Below are positions 1-4,944 of a stretch of DNA of 8,610 nucleotides, one piece after another. The DNA comes from Caldiserica bacterium UBA4822 (GTDB lineage: Bacteria; Caldisericota; Caldisericia; Cryosericales; Cryosericaceae). A program made the position numbers and the translations under genes. The notes below the pieces were generated by a model. That model had not been told where the DNA came from and did no database searches. It worked only from the letters and a program-made list of their open reading frames with translations. The first letter of the stretch is position 1, and every line of letters begins with the position of its first letter. The stretch spans positions 1 through 8,610 of the forward strand of contig DHFO01000038.1 in assembly GCA_002402295.1 (NCBI GenBank), given 5' to 3'.

Positions 1-222
1 CTCCCGTTCGCCGAGCTGTAGCCGCGTCTTCCGGTGGCCCCAGGCCGTCGAACGGCGGCGCCTCGACTCCACAGGCCGCGCCCTGGCGGGTGGGGTCCGG
101 AAGGGGAAGCTCCTGCACCTCGCCGACGCCGTCTACCGAAGCGGAGAACCGTTCAGGGCCCCTGTCGAGGAGGCGACCTGACAGGCAACACAGCACTTGA
201 CCTAGCTCTGGGACGCGCTGTT
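1..222. other. Gene-poor left edge, possible decayed gene tail
   Basis: I see no convincing gene here. Plus frame 2 is open from the window edge to a TGA at 179-181, and its last residues read LADAVYRSGEPFRAP. The YRSGEPF stretch faintly recalls a PAS-domain segment of sensor kinases. The rest of the frame is arginine-rich and resembles the random translation of GC-rich DNA. The same short peptide with synonymous changes recurs in the second repeat copy (IYRSGEPFRAP, then a stop at 1026-1028), which weakly favours a duplicated gene end. The opposite strand also keeps a similar peptide in both copies (PERF-S/A-ASVDGVG), so the coding strand cannot be settled. Confidence 0.25.
121..202 (+). repeat. 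Imperfect direct repeat, left copy flanking mazEF
   Basis: Positions 131-202 align without gaps to 978-1049, with 58 of 72 identical bases by hand count. The similarity extends to about 121 and 968. The best-conserved core is the stretch TCTACCGAAGCGG followed by GAACCGTTCAGGGC. This copy also contains the inverted pair CCTGTC/GACAGG, but the second copy does not keep it. The offset is 847 bp and mazEF lies between the copies. I found no integron attC core pair (RYYYAAC/GTTRRRY) and no insertion-sequence ends. It may be a dispersed genomic repeat or two copies of a gene end. Confidence 0.7.
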
Positions 223-558
223 CTACGGAGCGAACATCTCTCCCAAGACGAGCAGCGACTTCTCAAGTGTCTGATGGGAGATCCGGCCAAGTCTCTTGAC
301 GAGCCGTGCCCGGTCGACAGCACGGATCTGATCGAGGACGATGTGCCCATCCTTGCTCTGAAATCGGCACGGAATCCGAAACGGGTACCCGTCACTCCCG
401 GTTGTCAGAGGGGCGACGATGTACGTTCCCATGTGGGCATTCAGCTCATCCGGCGACAGGATGACACAGGGCCGTGCCTTCCTGATCTCACGACCCAGCG
501 TGGGATCCAGAGAAACCAGGAAGACGTCCCCGCGGCGCACCTCCGCCTGCTTCACCAC
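223..558 (-). CDS. mazF: MazF/PemK-type mRNA interferase toxin
   Basis: This is a type II toxin of about 111 residues, the usual MazF length. The family cleaves cellular mRNA at short sequence motifs and arrests growth when the paired antitoxin is lost. Family hallmarks are RRGDVFLVSLDP near residues 8-19, the ARPCVIL strand (28-34, with the arginine that contributes to the MazF active site), APLTT (49-53, with the conserved threonine) and LDQIRAVDRARL (75-86). The frame is open from a GTG at 564, but the GGAGGA site at 565-570 directly abuts that codon. GTG at 558 or 555 has proper spacing, and 558 is used here. The gene begins inside the last codons of the antitoxin gene, so the two are probably translationally coupled. 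All expected motifs are intact, so it is probably functional. Confidence 0.93.
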   Translation of the reverse strand: MVKQAEVRRGDVFLVSLDPTLGREIRKARPCVILSPDELNAHMGTYIVAPLTTGSDGYPFRIPCRFQSKDGHIVLDQIRAVDRARLVKRLGRISHQTLEKSLLVLGEMFAP

Positions 559-803
559 TCCCACTCCTCCGCATCGAACCGCGTGGGAGCATAGGGATCG
601 AGCAGCACGTCCTCACCGTGACCAGCCGCAGTCTGGGCGGCCTCCGCCCACCCCCGGCGTGGTCGTCCGGCGGAAGAGATCACGATCTCCCCGTCCTGGG
701 CCACCAGTTCGATCTCCTCCGTCAGGCCCGCTTGCTCGATGAGCGCCTTCGGCAGCCGAACGCCTCGGGAGTTGCCGATCCTCACGATCTTGGTCCGTAT
801 CAT
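552..803 (-). CDS. mazE: MazE-type antitoxin, AbrB/SpoVT fold
   Basis: This 83-residue antitoxin neutralises the adjacent MazF and, by family precedent, represses its own promoter. Residues 1-48 form the swapped-hairpin AbrB DNA-binding fold, with KIVRIGNSRGVRLPKALIEQ as its signature, followed by a strand reading EIVISS. The C-terminal tail is acidic and aromatic (RFDAEEWEW), the part that in MazE relatives wraps over the toxin and blocks its active site. The frame continues upstream to 836, but that extra peptide (MITMWARWER) overlaps the -10 box. The ATG at 803 has GGGAGAGG at the right distance and gives the classical N-terminus MIRTKIVRIG. The stop TGA overlaps the start region of mazF, with the usual antitoxin-first order. 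Confidence 0.93.
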   Translation of the reverse strand: MIRTKIVRIGNSRGVRLPKALIEQAGLTEEIELVAQDGEIVISSAGRPRRGWAEAAQTAAGHGEDVLLDPYAPTRFDAEEWEW

Positions 804-825
804 CGTCCTCTCCCAACGTGCCCAC

Positions 826-855
826 ATTGTAATCACCGCGTTCCTGCTCTGTCAA
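826..855 (-). promoter_or_regulatory. Sigma70-type promoter of mazEF
   Basis: Read on the minus strand, a perfect TTGACA (850-855) is followed by an 18-bp spacer and TACAAT (826-831). This lies about 20 bp upstream of the mazE ATG, so the mRNA leader would be only about 15 nt and hold just the Shine-Dalgarno site. Autoregulation by MazE is expected from the family, but I could not delimit a clear operator palindrome. Confidence 0.82.
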
Positions 856-967
856 TCGCCCGCGCCGGGACGCGGAGTCCTGTGGCCATCTAAGGGGCAG
901 GACCTGTTTCGTGCGTAGCGGCGGCAGAGGTGGCATGCCTCGCTGCAGCGAGATGGCGCCTGTCTTT

Positions 968-1049
968 GGCCCACGCCATCTACCGAAGCGGCGAACCGTT
1001 CAGGGCTCCTACCGAGGGGACGCCTTGACAGGCAATACACTATCTGACC
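968..1049 (+). repeat. Imperfect direct repeat, right copy flanking mazEF
   Basis: This is the second copy of the element at 121-202, in the same orientation and about 80 percent identical. Differences are clustered toward its 3' half, and the first 30 bases are nearly unchanged. Between the mazEF promoter and this copy (856-967) I see no gene or recognisable signal. The copy ends about 28 bp before the -35 box of the next gene. A TTGACA also occurs inside it (1025-1030), but no -10 box stands at a workable distance. Confidence 0.7.
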
Positions 1050-1076
1050 CAAGAACACTTGCGACAACTCTCCGAG

Positions 1077-1105
1077 TTGACAGGCCGCCGATCTCCCGCT
1101 ATTAT
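1077..1105 (+). promoter_or_regulatory. Near-consensus sigma70 promoter
   Basis: A perfect TTGACA (1077-1082), a 17-bp spacer and TATTAT (1100-1105) give one of the two best promoters in the window. Transcription should start near 1112, leaving a leader of about 80 nt before the small secreted-protein gene at 1192. The leader holds a second, very strong ribosome-binding sequence. Confidence 0.8.
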
Positions 1106-1124
1106 GGCGTAGTTCTTTGTCAAG

Positions 1125-1135
1125 AGGAGGTGATT
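1125..1135 (+). promoter_or_regulatory. Extended Shine-Dalgarno in the leader
   Basis: GAGGAGGTGAT is nearly the full complement of the 16S rRNA 3' end. No ATG follows at normal distance. The candidates are a TTG at 1144, in frame with the gene at 1192 and adding 16 residues (MWGAFDSVQTLIEGGF), or a GTG at 1130 too close to the site, which opens a 21-codon frame ending in the TGA at 1193-1195. That TGA overlaps the GTG start at 1192, so a coupled leader peptide is possible. Which start is used cannot be decided from the sequence. Confidence 0.45.
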
Positions 1136-1191
1136 CGCTGCTATTGTGGGGGGCCTTCGACTCGGTCCAAACACTCATTGAAGGAGGATTC

Positions 1192-1398
1192 GTGAGAACA
1201 CGGCGTTGGGTTTTCGTAGTCCTGGTTCTGGTACCCCTGGTCTTCCCGGCTCTGACTGGTGCGGGCCGGACACGCATAGCTGCCCCGACTTCTGACACCA
1301 ATTCTGCTGCTGTTACGTCATCCACGTTCTTCTCTCCCTTTCCTTTGGTGTGTTCCGGGCCAAAAGATGGTGATGGGCCGCCAGACCCTACGCTCTAA
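1192..1398 (+). CDS. Small putative secreted protein
   Basis: This is a 68-residue protein I do not recognise. The N-terminus is a textbook export signal: a basic RTRR, then a hydrophobic core WVFVVLVLVPLVF (residues 6-18) and a polar break near ALTGAG (20-25). The remaining roughly 43 residues are rich in Ser, Thr and Pro, contain one cysteine (54), and end in a Gly/Pro/Asp-rich tail. The GTG start has AAGGAGG at ideal spacing, and a near-consensus promoter lies about 90 bp upstream, so expression is likely. An in-frame TTG at 1144 is an alternative start. The low-complexity mature part gives no family signal. It could be a secreted peptide, a pheromone precursor, or the start of a larger gene now truncated. 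The export signal is the firm part. Confidence 0.6.
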   Translation: MRTRRWVFVVLVLVPLVFPALTGAGRTRIAAPTSDTNSAAVTSSTFFSPFPLVCSGPKDGDGPPDPTL

Positions 1399-1430
1399 TG
1401 AGGGGTATATCTGGGTCTGGAGGTGATGCT

Positions 1431-1466
1431 GTGAACCGAACATACGGACCAAGGGACGGCGGCTGA
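1431..1466 (+). other. Micro-ORF with strong RBS, possible truncated gene start
   Basis: GGAGGTGAT (1419-1427) precedes a GTG that opens an 11-codon frame (MNRTYGPRDGG) ending in TGA. It lies 32 nt after the small secreted-protein gene, on the same strand and probably the same transcript. It may be a stub of a gene whose remainder was lost, or chance. Nothing downstream on this strand continues it. Confidence 0.25.
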
Positions 1467-1469
1467 TGT

Positions 1470-1486
1470 CTTAGGCGCGGCCTTAG
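1470..1486. terminator. Short hairpin between convergent genes
   Basis: CTTAGGC and GCCTTAG can pair with one T-T mismatch around a GCG loop. It sits between the plus-strand small genes and the minus-strand membrane gene, where a bidirectional terminator would be useful. No T-run follows on either strand, so intrinsic termination would be weak. Confidence 0.25.
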
Positions 1487-1489
1487 TAG

Positions 1490-2470
1490 CTACGCCTTTC
1501 TTGCGCTGAGTTTGGGCAGCTTGGGGTATGTGACCAAGTAGCGATACGGTCCAGGCTCAGCATTCTTTATGGTCCAGATGGTTTGCAGACGCCCTTGAGC
1601 GTCGTTACTGGTTGTTACCTCTCCGGTTTTCGGGCTTCGGGGCGCAAGATCTCCGCCAGATACTCCCTCCGGGAAAGTCACGACAATTTCGAGAAGTTCT
1701 GCCCTGTTTGCCAGGTTGAATTCTCCCTGATCCTCGCCGGATCGCCGAAGGTCATCCCACGTATTGGGCAATGACCCGCTGATCTTCATCTGAGCTGTCT
1801 GACCCGCTTTGATCGGACGTGGGAAGATAGTGGTTACGTACCAAGTTCTGTTCCGCCTGGCCACTAGAAGTCGTGGGATTCCCTTATCTGTCCAGGCATT
1901 GAGCCGAAGTGCGCGCGCCGTCCTAGCCCCTCGATTCCGGACCGCTGTAGAGCCTACAGCGATAGTCTTGATACCTAAGATGTCTCCGCGAGCTTTGATC
2001 TCGAAGTTGCGGATCCAACGGTCACCTTTGCTCCTTGTTCCAATGTGGTACACCACTCTGTAAGTCCCGTAGACATAGTCCCATGCGGCACTCTCGGAGA
2101 GCCAGAGAGCTGCATGGGATTCACGCCTTCGAAACACATGGGCCAGGTAGACCATGACAAGCAAGACCAGGATCACCTGGTATGCCAAGAAAACGACAAG
2201 CGCGTTCACAGGAATCCCGATCACATCTAGCAGGGACAGTGAAAGGACAATGACAAAAGCTACATCTAGTGCGAGAAGAGCATAGGCGAAGGTCTGCGGG
2301 CGGATGTGAATGCGTCTTAACTTTGTCGCGATCCAAACAAGTACCAACTCGACGCGCGTTGAGTACGACTGAGAAGATGACACCGCACGCAGGAACTCGA
2401 GAATAACAGCCGCGATGAGTATGGCCAGTACCTGTACCAGGATCGTCTGAACCAGATCCCCTGCGTTCAT
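1490..2470 (-). CDS. Three-TM membrane protein with uncharacterised C-terminal domain
   Basis: This 326-residue protein is not one I can place in a family. The N-terminal third holds three hydrophobic segments, roughly residues 7-28, 61-83 and 88-112, separated by a basic loop (KLRRIHIRPQ). After HVFRRRESHA comes a soluble domain of about 210 residues. It looks beta-rich, with alternating strands such as GTYRVVYHIG, KIKARGD-like and TWYVTTIFP, and ends in YRYLVTYPKLPKLSARKA. The positive charges after the third segment suggest that the C-terminal domain is cytoplasmic. Its ATG overlaps the TGA of the amidohydrolase stub (ATGA), and there is no Shine-Dalgarno site. A TATAAT ends 8 nt before the ATG, which fits a leaderless mRNA. 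The membrane-plus-soluble-domain layout would suit a defence effector, but that is speculation from the neighbourhood. Confidence 0.75.
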   Translation of the reverse strand: MNAGDLVQTILVQVLAILIAAVILEFLRAVSSSQSYSTRVELVLVWIATKLRRIHIRPQTFAYALLALDVAFVIVLSLSLLDVIGIPVNALVVFLAYQVILVLLVMVYLAHVFRRRESHAALWLSESAAWDYVYGTYRVVYHIGTRSKGDRWIRNFEIKARGDILGIKTIAVGSTAVRNRGARTARALRLNAWTDKGIPRLLVARRNRTWYVTTIFPRPIKAGQTAQMKISGSLPNTWDDLRRSGEDQGEFNLANRAELLEIVVTFPEGVSGGDLAPRSPKTGEVTTSNDAQGRLQTIWTIKNAEPGPYRYLVTYPKLPKLSARKA

Positions 2471-2625
2471 ACCAAGGCATTATAGCCATCTTCGCACTTC
2501 CAGGGACCATCGGGCGACAGAGTTCTGGGGAGATCATGTACCAGGCGCCACACGAACGCAGAGATCGACGGATGGCTCAGGTTGAACGCGTGCAGATGAA
2601 CGTCGTAGAGGGTCTTCTCCTCCAT
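2467..2625 (-). pseudogene. Amidohydrolase N-terminal remnant
   Basis: This 52-codon frame starts at an ATG with GGAGG at proper spacing and reads LYDVHLHAFNLSHPS at residues 6-20. That resembles the start of amidohydrolase-superfamily metal-dependent hydrolases, where the HxH of the first barrel strand binds the active-site metal. Such enzymes usually run to 250-450 residues. Here the similarity stops near residue 35 and the frame ends with ALV-stop on the next gene's start codon. No continuation was seen in other frames. The upstream DNA could extend the frame to 2676, but the 2625 start has the ribosome site. I read it as the 5' stub of a gene whose body was deleted. A short genuine leader ORF coupled to the membrane gene is the alternative. 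Confidence 0.5.
2479..2484 (-). promoter_or_regulatory. TATAAT box immediately before the membrane-protein gene
   Basis: On the minus strand a perfect TATAAT lies 8 nt before the ATG at 2470, so transcription would begin at or within a few bases of the start codon. No matching -35 hexamer is visible at 16-18 bp (GTCCCT-like sequence). The call therefore rests on the -10 box and on the absence of a ribosome-binding site. Confidence 0.45.
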
Positions 2626-2682
2626 ACTCGCCTCCGCAAGAGCAAGCAGGTTCACGGACAGGATGTCGTCCGACAACTATCC

Positions 2683-2715
2683 CGCTGGGACTCTAAGAGT
2701 GAAGGTCTGACCCCG
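2683..2715 (+). repeat. GGTCTGACC-type repeat, left flank of the operon
   Basis: CTAAGAGTGAAGGTCTGACC (2693-2712) differs at one of 20 bases from 8591-8610, and the preceding CGCTGGGA is also shared with a one-base gap. The core GGTC-T-GACC is an inverted repeat. It lies between the last operon gene and the amidohydrolase stub. From memory, motifs of this kind are dispersed repeats in many bacterial genomes, sometimes tied to REP-associated transposases, but none is encoded in this window. Confidence 0.65.
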
Positions 2716-2758
2716 CCGCCGTGGACGAGCGCATAGAAGCTCGGCCGCGGGGCGGTCG

Positions 2759-4939
2759 TTAGGAATAGTGAGCCATGGCCTCCTCAAGGGAAATCTGGTG
2801 CCAGAAGATATCCATCATCTTCTTGATATCGGTCTTCGCGTCCGGAGCTTGGGACTCGGCTCTCCTGAGCGCTTCCCATAGTGCTTCCTCTGCTGTGAAG
2901 CGTGGGTTTGCCTGGACTACCTGAACGAACTGCTCTACCACATAGCTCACCGCTTGTGCACTCACAAGCCCAGGGTAGGCCATCACTGAGACAGCACCGT
3001 ACTGTCGTACAAGGTTTCCGATGAACTGGCGCGGGCTGTCTTGTTGACAAACAAACAGCAATATGACCTTCCCCTGAAGGACGTCCCTCTCCCCCAAGTC
3101 ATACAGCAGATTCATCAGGTCCGCATCGTTGTGTGCGGTGACAATCAGCACATTGCTTCGATCCAGTTCCTCAAGGTTTTGGAGAGTATCTACGCGGGGA
3201 ATACCAGAGGTCCGGAGCCCCTCTAGCATTGCCTCTCCCACCTGGCGAGCACCCACCTTTCCGAGGCTGAGTAGGTCCACGACTGCTCCGATGTTGCCCT
3301 CGACCGTCATCTCGTCCATCCTGAGGAGGTTGAGCCAAGCCAAACGAGGAGCCTCGTCGACATAGACCCTCTCCCACCGTTCCGTGTACCGCAAGTGAGA
3401 AGAGAGAGCCGAAGACCACTCTGGGAACCCTTGGTTCACGATCACCAAGCGTTCCCCCTCAGGAATCTGTTCGAACACCTCCGGACCGCCTTGTCCTGCC
3501 ACAGCATACCTCGACAGCTGCGCACTAAGACCTTCCGGCCCGGCTACTGGGCACACATGCACCCTGGCCCCTGCCATCGCAATGGCTACCGGTCCGACTT
3601 CGGAAAGGTACACCCATTGAGTGCCCTCCAGGCCTTGTAGTCTCGAGATGGCTACCATGTCGCTGAGGTGATCGCTAGAGAGATGCTGCAATAACGCCCT
3701 GAAGTGAGGTGCCTCCCCAAAAAGAGATTGGAATCTGGCTATGTCCTCAAACTGAAGGTAGCTAAGTGAGGCATCGAGCACCAGTGGAATCTGCTGCCCC
3801 TCCACAATCAGCGAGTAGGGGGCTTCTCCCAGTCCAAAGCGGATCTCCGTCCGACCTATAGTCTTACCGGTCTCGAAGTCCTCTCTTCGCAGAACGAGAG
3901 CCTCTTCACGCTCCTCCACAATCGTACCCTTGGCGTACAACGTCCGCGCATGGTCTAGCCCGTCGGGCTTGAGAGGGGTCATGGAATACGCTGCTTCGTT
4001 CCCCGTGCGATACACCAGGAGGATGTACGGGGTCACCTTAGTGTCTTCCACGCGCAGCCGCAGGAGGACGAAGTCAGGTGTTGTCTTCCCATCCGGCTCC
4101 GCGAACTCCATTGGAGGTTCCCCGGTGAGGCGGCTGATGTGATCGACGAACTCGCGCTCGTAGGTAGTGGGGACGTCTTGGAGCTCATAGCCCAGGCTGC
4201 TAAGGGCTTCTCCGATCCTGCGTACCTCGTCTGGAGGAAGCCATGTTCCAATGAGGTGTTCCAATCTTCCCACAGTCACCGTGCGGCCAGCGGCGCATTC
4301 GTTCAAAGCCCAGAGTATCGGAGCAGGACCCGAAGAAAGCGCCCGAGCAATCACAGGCACCGCCTTCCTAATAAGGTCCTCCGGCACTTCTTGTAGCGTC
4401 CCGATGGCCCAAATGGTCTGCTGGGTAAGATCCGGGTCACACCCAGCCCGCTGCAGGACCCCCTGTGCCCAGTCGATGAGGTCCCAGCGGGGGACGTAAT
4501 CCGGAAGGGCCACGCTTCTGGGACCTAATGTCACTCGGGTCACGAAATCGATCTCGACCTTGGCGCTGATGTTGTTGAAGACTAGAAGCTCGCTGTAGGT
4601 ATTGGCGCCAGTGATCGTCAGCAGGCCCCTCTCCATGGCGCTCTGGAGGGAAAGCCGAGCATAGTCGCCTTCCGCCACCTGGAAGAGCGCGTATGCCTCG
4701 CCGACCGCCTGGCTGAATTGGTCGTAATCCTGGCGCTGCAGAGTGAGCGCGTCCCAGGGGGCTTGCGGGATGGGTAGATCCCCCTGATAGCAGTAGGCCG
4801 ACACACGGGCATAGCTCCTTGGGGCGACTCGTATCGCAGTGCCCGCCGGGACCATCATGGCCTGAAAGCCCATCCCTTGTACAGAGAGGCCGAAAGCAAG
4901 AACAAGCCCAACCAGACTTTTCAGCATCATCCGCCTCAC
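2759..4939 (-). CDS. Exported or membrane-anchored protein with CHAT/caspase-like C-terminal domain
   Basis: This protein of about 726 residues starts at a GTG preceded by GGGAGGTGAT at good spacing. A GTG at 4948 overlaps the upstream stop (GTGA) but directly abuts that ribosome site. The N-terminus MRRMMLKSLVGLVLAFGLSV is a signal peptide or anchor, with possible cleavage near residues 22-27. The middle holds mixed beta and helical regions I cannot name. Residues of about 495-700 have the CHAT/caspase pattern: a strand ERLVIVNQG, then NVLIVTAHND with His603, then KVILLFVCQQDS with Cys631, then YGAVSVMAYPG and a helical end EEALWEALRRAE. The strand-His, strand-Cys, GA-V-V order matches CHAT peptidases. 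His603 and Cys631 are the presumed dyad, although their 28-residue gap is short. It is the last gene of the operon. Export of a CHAT-like domain is odd, since known CHAT proteases act in the cytoplasm. Confidence 0.72.
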   Translation of the reverse strand: MRRMMLKSLVGLVLAFGLSVQGMGFQAMMVPAGTAIRVAPRSYARVSAYCYQGDLPIPQAPWDALTLQRQDYDQFSQAVGEAYALFQVAEGDYARLSLQSAMERGLLTITGANTYSELLVFNNISAKVEIDFVTRVTLGPRSVALPDYVPRWDLIDWAQGVLQRAGCDPDLTQQTIWAIGTLQEVPEDLIRKAVPVIARALSSGPAPILWALNECAAGRTVTVGRLEHLIGTWLPPDEVRRIGEALSSLGYELQDVPTTYEREFVDHISRLTGEPPMEFAEPDGKTTPDFVLLRLRVEDTKVTPYILLVYRTGNEAAYSMTPLKPDGLDHARTLYAKGTIVEEREEALVLRREDFETGKTIGRTEIRFGLGEAPYSLIVEGQQIPLVLDASLSYLQFEDIARFQSLFGEAPHFRALLQHLSSDHLSDMVAISRLQGLEGTQWVYLSEVGPVAIAMAGARVHVCPVAGPEGLSAQLSRYAVAGQGGPEVFEQIPEGERLVIVNQGFPEWSSALSSHLRYTERWERVYVDEAPRLAWLNLLRMDEMTVEGNIGAVVDLLSLGKVGARQVGEAMLEGLRTSGIPRVDTLQNLEELDRSNVLIVTAHNDADLMNLLYDLGERDVLQGKVILLFVCQQDSPRQFIGNLVRQYGAVSVMAYPGLVSAQAVSYVVEQFVQVVQANPRFTAEEALWEALRRAESQAPDAKTDIKKMMDIFWHQISLEEAMAHYS

Positions 4940-4944
4940 GGCAA

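Noticed and set aside
121..202. Integron attC site beside mazEF
   Set aside because: Toxin-antitoxin cassettes often carry attC, but the required core pair and the conserved stem structure are absent, and the inverted pair seen in one copy is lost in the other.
34..594. Plus-strand open frame of 186 codons across the mazF region
   Set aside because: It is antisense to mazF, which has full family motifs. The translated residues are Arg/Pro-rich with no family likeness.
852..1325. Minus-strand frame of 157 codons opposite the small secreted gene
   Set aside because: It has no recognisable motif, and it runs through the repeat and both the mazEF and plus-strand promoters. The plus-strand signals are much better.
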